Source of the DNA: Microcoleus sp. bin48.metabat.b7b8b9.023
GTDB lineage: Bacteria > Cyanobacteriota > Cyanobacteriia > Cyanobacteriales > Microcoleaceae
NCBI RefSeq assembly: GCF_013299185.1
Contig: NZ_JAAFKG010000029.1
Span: forward strand, 48,259-91,375
Length of the DNA: 43,117 nucleotides
Direction of reading: 5' to 3'
The position numbers were made by a program, and so were the translations under genes. Under the pieces are notes generated by a model, which worked only from the letters and a program-made list of their open reading frames with translations, had not been told where the DNA came from and did not search any database. Below, piece by piece: positions 1-8,138 of this stretch (position 1 is its first letter; every line of letters starts with the position of its first letter).

Positions 1-385
1 CTACAAACCTATTTTCTTATGGGGTTTGTAGTGAGGACTTTAGTCCGCAGAAAAAGAAGGACTGAAGTCCTCACTACAAACCTATTTTCTTATGGGGTTT
101 GTAGTGAGGACTTTAGTCCGCAGAAAAAGAAGGACTGAAGTCCTCACTACAAACCTATTTTCTTATGGGGTTTGTAGTGAGGACTTTAGTCCGCAGAAAA
201 GAAGGACTGAAGTCCTCACTACAAACCTATTTTCTTATACGGTTTGTAGTGAGGACTTTAGTCCGCAGAAAAAGAAGGACTGAAGTCCTCACTACAAACC
301 TATTTTCTTATACGGTTTGTAGTGAGGACTTTAGTCCGCAGAAAAAGAAGGACTGAAGTCCTCACTACAAACCTATTTTCTTATG
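1..385. repeat. Tandem array of palindromic 72-73 bp repeats
   Basis: Five full copies start near 24, 97, 170, 242 and 315, preceded by a partial copy at the window edge. Each unit begins GTTTGTAGTGAGGACTTTAG and ends with its near inverse complement (CTCACTACAAAC), so each copy can fold into a long hairpin, followed by an A/T-rich spacer. Short reading frames across the array are by-products of the repeat. Single copies of the same family occur at 3078, 6646, 10727, 12284 and 18047. Confidence 0.95.
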
Positions 386-590
386 CGCTCGTTTTGTGGG
401 GATATGATATCAATGCTTCTGCCCAAAATAGACTATTTTATATGCGGCGTCACTGCGAAAACCACAGTAAAACTATGGTATATCCTAAGCACCGGAGAAA
501 ACAAAAGTAAAATTAGGGTGCGCCACAAGCACCGCAAACACCCGAGTACAAGTAGTAAAAGTAGGGTGCGCCGCAGCGCACCTTACCAAA

Positions 591-932
591 TTAATCTCCT
601 ACTTCAGAGGTAACTGCATCCGGCGGCAGCAAACTTTCTAATCTATCTTTAGACCAGTATTCAGTAGGATAGGCGAGTGCAATAATATCAGAAAGTCGAA
701 TTAACCACGTAACTTGTCCGTAAGCATCGGTATTTTCCCCGTGTTCGTTAGGGGGAACTATCACCAAAAGTTCAGCAAACTCCCCGAACAAATTAATCGG
801 GATGCCGCCGAAACTACTATTATTTGTTTTAATCCAAACTTTACTGCCTCGATCGAGGGCTTCTTGGAGTCGCTGGGACAGCAAAGTGGATTTTTTGACC
901 TGGGATTTTTTGGCTTTCGACTTTTTTCCCAT
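591..932 (-). CDS. Conserved hypothetical protein (113 aa)
   Basis: An uncharacterised small protein of the kind common in cyanobacteria; I cannot assign a domain. The first 17 residues are lysine/serine rich (KSKAKKSQVKKS), followed by a helix and a compact region (GSKVWIKTNNSSFGGIPINL; AELLVIVPP) that reads like alternating beta strands, then a Trp/Tyr-containing C-terminus (YPTEYWSKDRLESLLPP). No signal peptide or membrane segment. No clear Shine-Dalgarno precedes the ATG at 932; it is the only good start. The function is unknown. It stands alone between repeats on the left and a non-coding stretch on the right. Confidence 0.65.
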   Translation of the reverse strand: MGKKSKAKKSQVKKSTLLSQRLQEALDRGSKVWIKTNNSSFGGIPINLFGEFAELLVIVPPNEHGENTDAYGQVTWLIRLSDIIALAYPTEYWSKDRLESLLPPDAVTSEVGD

Positions 933-1260
933 AGTTTTAAGAAGTTAAAGTAGTTGTACTGTGAGTTGCACGGTGGGTTACACAGTGGGTGGAGATCGAA
1001 GTGCGATCGCCTTCTAGGGCTTCGCTAACGCGATTTGCTATTGAAACTGACAAAATGAAAAAAGACGATCGCCCGATCGGCACCCTACCAGTCTAGTCTA
1101 TAAGAAAGTGCCGCACTGCGATCGTCATAACAATTTAATTACAAAATTGGGAAATCACCTGCGGTATCAATTTACAGAATGAGTTAACCGTCCCGGTATT
1201 TATACTGGGTCTGAATGCAGTATAATCGGCGAAGTCTTCCCAAATCGTTAAACTAAAACA
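933..1260. other. Non-coding stretch between divergent genes
   Basis: About 330 bp separating the minus-strand 113-aa gene from the plus-strand DUF433 gene. It holds HIP1-type sites (GCGATCGC near 1003) and should contain both promoters. I see no RNA gene or long repeat in it. Confidence 0.5.
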
Positions 1261-1539
1261 ATGGACTGGCGAAAGCTCATTCATCGCAACCCGAAAACTT
1301 CAACAGTTCAACCACCAGCGGCAGAAACTCGATTGTCTGTAGAATTCCTGTTGGGGCTGTTTGCGGCGGGATGGACTGAAGAGCAAGTTTTAGAAAAATA
1401 TCCTACACTCACTTCCCCCAAGCTGCGCGCTGCTTTGGCTGCTGCGGATTCGCAGTTAGTTTCATCCATTGCGAATGCTGAGTTACTGGAAATTATCGAG
1501 AAAACTAGGGAAGAGTTGAGAATCGAGAAAAAGTTGTAG
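1261..1539 (+). CDS. DUF433-family protein, likely VapB-type antitoxin (92 aa)
   Basis: Residues 26-62 (SVEFLLGLFAAGWTEEQVLE, then KYPTLTSPKLRAALAAA) match the DUF433 pattern, a winged-helix antitoxin family usually encoded just upstream of a PIN-like (DUF5615) RNase toxin. The C-terminal part is a charged helix. In this window the next gene (1597-2247) is on the other strand and is not a toxin, so the antitoxin is an orphan, may serve a distant toxin, or may be a repurposed DNA-binding protein. The start is the first ATG after a stop-rich leader. The family call is from motif recognition; the lone status is seen directly. Confidence 0.7.
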   Translation: MDWRKLIHRNPKTSTVQPPAAETRLSVEFLLGLFAAGWTEEQVLEKYPTLTSPKLRAALAAADSQLVSSIANAELLEIIEKTREELRIEKKL

Positions 1540-1596
1540 GTTGAGGAGATTGAGGGAGATGTTTGGGAGAAAAGTGCGATCGACTTTCGATGCAAT

Positions 1597-2247
1597 TCAA
1601 AAATATCGATAATGGCCGATAATCTTCCAATTGAAGAGCACATCTTCCAATTTAGTCCCTGCACCGATATTGTGAACGATCGCAAATCTTCCCGAGGGCG
1701 ATCGCACGTTGCTAACTATCCCGATATGAGACTCGCCTCCTCCTAAATTCCATGTTACTACATCCCCCGGTTGATAATTAGCGGCATTGCGAGTAACAGG
1801 TAACGATTTACCTTTTCGTTCAAAAAATACCATCAAATTAGGAACTCGGCGATGGTCGATATTCGGATCTGTGGCGGTCAAATTCCAATCTTTTGGATAG
1901 GCGGCAAAGTTCTGCCGCATATCTTGATGTACCTCTTGTTGCAGATCCACTTTTACTTGCCGAAATGCGCGAATTATGACATCGGTGCAAACACCTGTAG
2001 TCATCGGTACATCGCCACCCGGGTAGGGAATCGCTACATAAGCAGGATCGTAGGAATTAGTAATTTTAGTTTGGGCGATCGCATTATCGAGCACTTCACG
2101 AACTATCGGCGAAGTCACCGGAACTTTTTCGGGATTTAACTGGACAGTTGGAACAGAAATTGGCTTGACGCTTTTTAGCGATTGACAAGCAACACAGAGA
2201 TAACTAATAAATAAAATAAACCAAAGAGTTTTCAAACGACAGTACAT
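1597..2247 (-). CDS. DUF1287 lipoprotein, NlpC/P60-like predicted amidase
   Basis: The first 24 residues form a signal peptide ending in a lipobox-like CVAC-Q, predicting export and lipid anchoring. The mature part carries the DUF1287 signature: PYPGGDVPMTTGVCTDVIIR with the likely nucleophile Cys, VPNLMVFFERKG, YQPGDVVTWNLGGGESHIGI with the likely catalytic His, and a terminal HNIGAG motif. DUF1287 belongs to the CHAP/NlpC-P60 papain-like peptidases, so a role in cell-wall peptide cleavage is plausible but untested. Length (216 aa) is normal for the family and all expected catalytic positions are present. It appears monocistronic. Confidence 0.85.
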   Translation of the reverse strand: MYCRLKTLWFILFISYLCVACQSLKSVKPISVPTVQLNPEKVPVTSPIVREVLDNAIAQTKITNSYDPAYVAIPYPGGDVPMTTGVCTDVIIRAFRQVKVDLQQEVHQDMRQNFAAYPKDWNLTATDPNIDHRRVPNLMVFFERKGKSLPVTRNAANYQPGDVVTWNLGGGESHIGIVSNVRSPSGRFAIVHNIGAGTKLEDVLFNWKIIGHYRYF

Positions 2248-2328
2248 TATTCAATCTCAATTTTTGCCTAAATTTTCTCTAACTCGTTCCCGAAACTCCA
2301 ACACCGCCTTCAGGGGATTGGGGCGTTG

Positions 2329-2412
2329 AGGTATGTTGTTGGGCTTGGGCCCTAAGAGTTTAGTAGTTATATAAGCTGTCAGTTATACCTCATCTTTTTG
2401 AAAAAGGCTATA
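2329..2412 (-). repeat. Truncated copy of MITE-like repeat family A
   Basis: Inverse orientation copy of the element seen at 13566, 37866 and 38666: it contains the complement of TATAGCCTTTTTCAAAAAG, the GATGAGGTATAACTGACAGC segment and CCCAACAAC, but lacks the far terminal repeat. Confidence 0.7.
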
Positions 2413-2456
2413 CATAGTCTGCCAGCGTTGAAGATTGCGATTTGGTCATCAATGGT

Positions 2457-2774
2457 TTAACTGGCGATCGCTACCTCATTTTCAGTATCGTCATCTTCAT
2501 CAAGTCCAAATCTTTTGCAAATTTCATCGAGTGTTTAAGGTTGAATGACTCTTGATTTAGCTCGCTTCAGTGTCGTTAACAAGCGAGTTGCATTGGCAGG
2601 CGATCGCAGCAAATAAAGCGTTTCTAGCAAGCTTTCTAATTCTGCCTCAGAAATTAAAACCGCATTTTTGCCGTTAGATCTAGTAATAACTATTACTTCC
2701 CCAGTTTCAACAGCGCGATCGCAGAGATTTTCTAAATTTGCTTGAGCTTCAATGTATGCAATCTCAGTTGACAT
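2457..2774 (-). pseudogene. Phd/YefM-type antitoxin interrupted by an in-frame stop
   Basis: The open frame 2774-2535 encodes 79 aa with the Phd/YefM fold pattern: N-terminal strand and helix (IEAQANLENLCDRAVETGE), VIVITRSNGKNAVLISEAEL, and the typical C-terminal segment ESLLETLYLLRSPANATRLL. The stop is TAA at 2535-2537. Beyond it the same frame stays open for 25 codons (TLDEICKRFGLDEDDDTENE...) to a TAA at 2457-2459, and this tail resembles the C-terminal, toxin-contacting end of such antitoxins. A single CAA to TAA change would explain it. The DNA-binding part could still be made as a truncated protein. No RelE/YoeB-type toxin gene follows. Confidence 0.75.
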
Positions 2775-2940
2775 AAAATTCTAACTCCCACTCAATTTGC
2801 GAGCAGGCCCCGCCAGCTTTACTGACGAGCCATACTCGATTATATCATTTATCAGAATTCATGAGTTTTAAACCCCCGCAGGTTGGTCTATATGGAGAGC
2901 ATCTCAGCTTTGTATTTATAGTGCCACCACCTCAAGAGTT

Positions 2941-2960
2941 CGCGTATTGTACAATACGCG
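2941..2960. promoter_or_regulatory. 20-nt perfect palindrome
   Basis: CGCGTATTGTACAATACGCG is self-complementary over its whole length and is followed by a short T-run on the plus strand. It could be an operator for a dimeric repressor or a terminator stem; neither can be decided from sequence. Confidence 0.5.
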
Positions 2961-3077
2961 AGTTTTTAAGCTCGCACTCAAAGAAAAAAAGCTTTTTACA
3001 AAACTGAGATACTCCGGGTGTAATGTTTTTAGAGTGGGATGTAATATCATATCCGGTCAATTACCATAACAATCAAA

Positions 3078-3132
3078 GTTTGTAGTGCGGACTTCAGTCC
3101 GCATAATACGGACTGAAGTCCGCACTACGAAC
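3078..3132. repeat. Dispersed palindromic repeat (GTTTGTAGTG family)
   Basis: GTTTGTAGTGCGGACTTCAG pairs with the inverse copy ending CACTACGAAC. It is the same family as the array at the window start, with the 'GCGGACT' variant. Confidence 0.85.
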
Positions 3133-3198
3133 CTATTTTATTGCGGTCAACCGACAAAATATGATATGAATCCCCATAGAAAAAACCTCCTACGACCT

Positions 3199-4712
<1,514 letters not shown>

Positions 4713-4781
4713 TCAATTATTAGGAATATCCCAAAATCAGCGGTGGCAGTTGTTGCACGCTTGGCAATGAATATCGTAGTC

Positions 4782-4858
4782 ACCGCGCAAGTTTGAGGAG
4801 CTTTGTTTTTTTAACCTTGGAAGGGTTGGTATGTAAGCTCTTCGGATTGGGGCGCGGC
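4782..4858 (-). ncRNA. Y-like RNA unit 1 (minimal, no tRNA module)
   Basis: Read on the minus strand, 5' GCCGCGCCCCAAUCCGAAG and 3' CUCCUCAAACUUGCGCGGU form an outer stem (GCGCGG 4852-4857 with CCGCGC 4783-4788), an asymmetric internal loop and an inner stem (AAGCUC/GAGCUU at 4835-4840 and 4798-4803). The head is only a small AACC/GGUU hairpin. The 5' strand contains UCCGAAG, resembling the conserved GGUCCGAAGG of the Ro-binding helix of Y RNAs. It lies 115 bp upstream of the TROVE start, between it and the 154-aa gene. The same outer and inner motifs recur in five further units at 6262-7206. Confidence 0.75.
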
Positions 4859-4877
4859 AACAACTGCTATTTTAAAA

Positions 4878-5342
4878 CTATTTCAGGGAAAATTCTGGGA
4901 TTTCGATCGCCCTTAAATCCGGTTCAACCCAATTATTTCGCGCTTCCCAAGACATCAGGTGCTCGCGGGTGTAGTGGTTCCAGGGTAAAGTGGAATCGGC
5001 ATATTCGGCGATCAAGCCGTTAGCTAAATGTACGATCGATTGATTTCGGCCTCGATCCGCCAGATACTCGCGTACAGTTTGCGCCCAAAACAGCGTTAGC
5101 GTTTCGTGATACCCGCTGTTTGGCGTGCTTTCAATGCCATTCACAGAGTTGTAACGTTTGATGCCATTGCGAATCGCATCGATCGCCTCTGAGTCCGATT
5201 CGCCAAACAGAAAATACCATAAAGCAACGGTTAAATGGGCTTCGTGCGTCCATTCGCTGCGCGGGAGGGTGCATTCTTGGAAGGCGTGGAGGAGGGTATC
5301 TATCTCGTAGGGCGATCGGTAAATTGCAAGTTTATTGCTCAT
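4878..5342 (-). CDS. Conserved hypothetical protein in Ro/Y-RNA locus (154 aa)
   Basis: An all-helical protein with conserved-looking polar motifs: WTHEAHLTVALWYFLFGE (about 31-48), a central NSGYHETLTLFWAQT (about 76-90) and a C-terminal NHYTREHLMSWEARNNWVEPD. The spaced His residues (THEAHL, GYHETL, NHYTREHL) could form a metal site, which would fit a hydrolase, but I do not recognise a characterised family. It sits between Y-like RNA unit 1 and the 223-aa gene on the same strand, so it is probably co-transcribed with the TROVE gene. No membrane segment. Function unknown; association with RNA handling is only inferred from position. Confidence 0.7.
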   Translation of the reverse strand: MSNKLAIYRSPYEIDTLLHAFQECTLPRSEWTHEAHLTVALWYFLFGESDSEAIDAIRNGIKRYNSVNGIESTPNSGYHETLTLFWAQTVREYLADRGRNQSIVHLANGLIAEYADSTLPWNHYTREHLMSWEARNNWVEPDLRAIEIPEFSLK

Positions 5343-5363
5343 AGCTAATACCCAATCAATTTC

Positions 5364-5415
5364 TTAGTCCGCGGAGGCGGACATCGTTTGTGTAGTCGCG
5401 GTTTCAACCGCCGAC
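5364..5415. repeat. Dispersed repeat (CCGCGG...GCGATTTCAACCGCCG type)
   Basis: TTAGTCCGCGGAGGCGGAC followed by GTAGTCGCGGTTTCAACCGC. The same two blocks precede the 27-bp tandem array at 16194-16411, so this is a second dispersed repeat family. Confidence 0.7.
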
Positions 5416-5424
5416 TCATGTCTT

Positions 5425-6096
5425 TTAACTTTTGCTGAGTTGTTCGGTGATGAACTTAATTTGCTTCTTGTTACACTGACGTTTGCTCGTCGTGTACTTC
5501 CATGTTTTGACACGGGAGTAATATTTAGTTACCTCCAATTCTTCCATATCAGCCAGCTCGAAAAGATACCAAATACCATCTACTTTTTGATAATGATGGT
5601 AATCATCGATCTTGAGAAAATCATCAGGCTTTTTCGGAGGCAATTTTCGTACCTTGTTTGCTAAGCAGAGTGTCCGCGTCTCAGGGTGAACGTAAAGTTC
5701 CTCTCTCCCAGAACCAAGTTGACGCCCATATCGGCGATCGCAAACAATTCCATCAACCAACACAACATCTCTTTCCACATAACCCCAAACATGGGAGAGA
5801 ATATGTTTTCCAGACAGCGTAGTTATATCAAGAATTTGACAGAGTTCGTGGTAGATATCATCCCAATCTTGTCCTACTTTGCTCCGCAGCCAGCGAGATA
5901 AAGGCCCCAGACAATCAGAAAAATATTTGCTTTTTCTTTTCAGCTTGAGTAGATAAGGATTAAAGATTCCATCAGTGTAAGCTGCATCAGTGATTTCTTT
6001 CAAATGTCTCCGGTTTCCTGGCACTTTTTTTAAGCTAGCTCTCCAGCCACCGCGAGGCCGTTCGATGACGATTCTATCTAATCGGTGTTCGCTCAT
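5425..6096 (-). CDS. Conserved hypothetical basic protein in Ro/Y-RNA locus (223 aa)
   Basis: I do not recognise the family. The protein is rich in Arg/Lys/Tyr: an N-terminal IVIERPRGGWRASLKKVPGN, a helical middle with LKRKSKYFSDCLGPLSRWLR and KVGQDWDDIYHELCQIL, then a beta-rich HVWGYVERDVVLVDGIVCDR, and a C-terminal basic segment (YYSRVKTWKYTTSKRQCNKK). The charge pattern suits nucleic-acid binding. It lies between the main block of Y-like RNAs (6262-7206) and the 154-aa gene, all on one strand, which suggests a partner in Y-RNA or tRNA-like RNA metabolism. No signal peptide or membrane helix. The start is the first ATG of the frame. Confidence 0.7.
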   Translation of the reverse strand: MSEHRLDRIVIERPRGGWRASLKKVPGNRRHLKEITDAAYTDGIFNPYLLKLKRKSKYFSDCLGPLSRWLRSKVGQDWDDIYHELCQILDITTLSGKHILSHVWGYVERDVVLVDGIVCDRRYGRQLGSGREELYVHPETRTLCLANKVRKLPPKKPDDFLKIDDYHHYQKVDGIWYLFELADMEELEVTKYYSRVKTWKYTTSKRQCNKKQIKFITEQLSKS

Positions 6097-6261
6097 AGCA
6101 ATTGAAAATTGTAAATTAAATTATCCTAGTCATGGATGAACTTTTGACAAAGAAACAGATTTGTTTGCCTAATCTACGGACTACACCGAAAAAAAATGCG
6201 TAATCAACCCGATTGCGACCCATCCGCGAGCAATTTATGTAAAATTTGACAAAGTTTAAAA

Positions 6262-6450
6262 CACTTCGCGCAAGTCAAAAAAGCTTTATTCACAGCCGTT
6301 CTTACCAGTTTTACCTAGCAGTGGACACGCAAACCTTATCTAGAACTAGAGACTCGGAATGCTTCCCTAAATCGATCGCTCGAATATCAGTACCTTAGGG
6401 CAGTTATAGTTACTAAAGTGTGTAAGCTTCATCAGTTAGGGCGCGAAGTG
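6262..6450 (-). ncRNA. Y-like RNA unit 2 (longest, head not clearly tRNA)
   Basis: Outer stem: CACTTCGCGC at 6262-6271 is the exact inverse complement of GCGCGAAGTG at 6441-6450 (10 bp). Inner stem: AAGCTT at 6281-6286 with AAGCTT at 6424-6429. On the minus strand the 5' internal-loop strand is CCUAACUGAUG and the 3' strand UUUUGACUU, as in the other units. The enclosed head of about 135 nt can form CCCTAA/TTAGGG and TCTAG/CTAGA helices but has no recognisable T-loop. It may be a diverged or intron-like head, or a different effector module. Confidence 0.75.
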
Positions 6451-6490
6451 TTTCGTCTGTAACAAGGAATTGAATTGTTCAAAAATTGGA

Positions 6491-6636
6491 AGTTTCGCGC
6501 AAGTTTAAAAAGCGATTTAACAGACCGATTGCCCTACCCCTGAGCTACAGCCTCTTAAACGAGACTGACAGGATTTGAACCTGTGACCAATCGGTTGAAT
6601 CGTGTGTATGCGCTTCCTATGTTGGGGCGCGAAACT
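6491..6636 (-). ncRNA. Y-like RNA unit 3 with circularly permuted tRNA module
   Basis: Outer stem AGTTTCGCGC (6491-6500) / GCGCGAAACT (6627-6636), perfect 10 bp; inner stem AAGCG/CGCTT, a compensated variant of AAGCTT. On the minus strand the head reads: anticodon-stem 3' strand (6590-6595), T arm ACAGG-TTCAAAT-CCTGT (6568-6584), 3' acceptor CAGTCTC (6561-6567), a 6-nt linker (6555-6560), 5' acceptor GAGGCTG (6548-6554), D arm GCTC...GGGC (6531-6545), anticodon-stem 5' strand (6524-6529). The two acceptor strands pair over 7 bp. All tRNA arms are present, but the ends are joined and the molecule is opened at the anticodon loop, where it joins the Ro-type stem. Confidence 0.85.
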
Positions 6637-6645
6637 GAAAATACA

Positions 6646-6705
6646 GGTTTGTAGTGAGGACTTCAGTCCTTCTTTTGCTGCGGACTAAAGTCCTCACTAC
6701 AAACC
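6646..6705. repeat. Dispersed palindromic repeat (GTTTGTAGTG family)
   Basis: GGTTTGTAGTGAGGACTTCA and its inverse copy ending CACTACAAACC, inserted between Y-like units 3 and 4. Confidence 0.85.
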
Positions 6706-6749
6706 TTTTTTATGAAGAAAGTTGAATCAAAATGTTGCGAGCAAAAAGT

Positions 6750-6872
6750 CACTTCGCGCAAGTTAAGAAAGCCGTTGTTCATACGCAGGAGTTGAACCCG
6801 CAACCTTTTCTTTAAAGAGAAATGCTCTACCAAGAGCTAGTATGTAAGCTTCCTTTGTTAGGGCGCGAAGTG
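6750..6872 (-). ncRNA. Y-like RNA unit 4 with tRNA module in normal order
   Basis: Outer stem CACTTCGCGC (6750-6759) / GCGCGAAGTG (6863-6872). On the minus strand the head reads like an ordinary tRNA: CATAC (6840-6844) pairs with GTATG (6780-6784) as a short acceptor stem; D stem GCTC/GAGC (6824-6837) with TTGGTA loop; anticodon-like stem TTTCT/AGAAA (6807-6822) with a 6-nt loop CTTTAA; T arm GCGGG-TTCAACT-CCTGC (6785-6801). The acceptor stem continues into the Ro-type stem, so no free CCA end exists. This differs in topology from units 3 and 6. Confidence 0.82.
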
Positions 6873-6919
6873 GAAGTTTTAACCGCGTGACAGATATAAA
6901 AACTTCAGGTATGAGAGGC

Positions 6920-7038
6920 GGCGCACGAGTCAGAGAAGCTTTGTTTTTTACGCCTCGCGGCGAGGTAGGAATTGAACCTACTATTCGATTGTCAGTCGAA
7001 CGTTACCAGTTTGTAAGCTTCTTTGGTTAGGGTGCGCC
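6920..7038 (-). ncRNA. Y-like RNA unit 5 with hybrid tRNA-like head
   Basis: Outer stem GGCGCAC (6920-6926) / GTGCGCC (7032-7038), a compensated change from the GCGC stems of the other units; inner AAGCTT pair conserved. Minus-strand order in the head: a short TGGTAACG like part of a D arm, anticodon-like hairpin TTCGA-CTGACAA-TCGAA (6984-7000, canonical 7-nt loop), T arm GTAGG-TTCAATT-CCTAC (6965-6981), then a closed hairpin CCTCG-CCG-CGAGG (6953-6965) in place of an open acceptor stem. An acceptor-like hairpin stacked on the T arm would mimic a tRNA elbow without free ends. Confidence 0.78.
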
Positions 7039-7062
7039 CCTGACAACTGATAATTTTTTATA

Positions 7063-7206
7063 CCGCGCAAGTTTGAAAAGCTTTTGACAACTTCTAGCGT
7101 GTTTACCATTTCACCATAAAAGCCGAAGCCTTCAGCGGGACTTGAACCCGCAATCTTTTCAGAACTAGAACCCTAATGTGTGTATGCTTCTCGAATTAGG
7201 GCGCGG
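7063..7206 (-). ncRNA. Y-like RNA unit 6 with permuted tRNA-Leu-like module
   Basis: Outer stem CCGCGC (7063-7068) / GCGCGG (7201-7206). Minus-strand head order: anticodon-stem 3' strand (7165-7170), a longer variable segment, T arm GCGGG-TTCAAGT-CCCGC (7135-7151), 3' acceptor TGAAGGC (7128-7134), UUCG tetraloop (7124-7127), 5' acceptor GCTTTTA (7117-7123), D arm TGGTGAAATGGTAAACACG, anticodon-stem 5' strand (7092-7097, TTCTAG/CTAGAA). The acceptor strands pair over 7 bp including wobbles. D-arm and long variable region resemble tRNA-Leu. It is a circularly permuted tRNA whose acceptor end is sealed by a stable tetraloop. Confidence 0.87.
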
Positions 7207-7221
7207 AATAAAAGCAAATTC

Positions 7222-7452
<231 letters not shown>

Positions 7453-7907
7453 TTAGATTTTAGATTTTGAATTAGTAGCTTTCCTACTCTTTAGTTGTGG
7501 CGTTAGTCGGTAAAATTTGCCAGCATTCGCATCTGCGCCCGCACGACAATTTTTACACAAACAAACGCCGCTCTAAATGGTAAGCTTGTTTGAGATGGCG
7601 GATTTCTTCAGTCTTTTGGGCCGATCGCACTCGATCGCAACTGTGCTGTTCTGAATCCGCCCCAGATTCGTTGAAATTCGGCTGTTTTGGTACAATATCT
7701 GACTCAGGTGGAGTCAGTCTGTAACTGAACAGTCTCGTAAAAAGTAACAACATGACAATTAAGTCTGTATTGCAAGACTTTCAAATTGATGTTCCTTGAA
7801 ATCTCGAATGCTATTTAGTTGTCAAGGTTCAGATTGGGTACGGAAAATACAGGTTTTTGGCTCTCCTGCGCTTTCCATATGTTTATACTACATAAAATAC
7901 TACAGAA

Positions 7908-7939
<32 letters not shown>

Positions 7940-7940
7940 C

Positions 7941-8009
7941 AGGTACGTTGTTGCGCTTCAGCGCTCTTTCATATATATATTAAGAGCGCTGAAGCGCAAC
8001 AACGTACCT
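7941..8009. repeat. Perfect long inverted repeat (28-bp arms)
   Basis: AGGTACGTTGTTGCGCTTCA... (7941-7968) is exactly inverse to 7982-8009, with a 13-nt AT loop. It is downstream of the convergent end of neither gene and is more likely a mobile palindromic repeat than a terminator. Confidence 0.9.
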
Positions 8010-8039
8010 AGTGCGATCGCGAACTTTGCACTCGGGCCC

Positions 8040-8104
8040 AGAAACCCGGTTTCTACGAGAAATACTGTTTGGTGACAAGGCATACAGAGAGAAACCGGGT
8101 TTCT
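8040..8104. repeat. Inverted pair of AGAAACCCGGTTTCT (dispersed family)
   Basis: AGAAACCCGGTTTCT (8040-8054) and AGAAACCGGGTTTCT (8090-8104) flank 35 bp. Related pairs are at 20464-20532 and 42814-42879, so this is a dispersed hairpin family. Confidence 0.8.
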
Positions 8105-8138
8105 TGAATCCTGCGCGTAATGCCGATCGCCCAAATCC

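Noticed and set aside
92..356. Open reading frames within the tandem repeats at the window start
   Set aside because: They consist only of translated repeat units and appear in several frames; there is no SD or coding character.
1..385. CRISPR array
   Set aside because: Units are contiguous palindromes of 72-73 bp with no unique spacers, and no cas genes are nearby.
6491..7206. Ordinary tRNA genes in the region of the Y-like units
   Set aside because: T-arm sequences are real, but arms occur in permuted order or lack free acceptor ends and each sits in a shared outer stem, so normal tRNA calls would be wrong.
7553..7753. 66-codon minus-strand frame
   Set aside because: No SD, low-complexity composition and no domain; lies in the promoter-side non-coding region of the Y-RNA locus.
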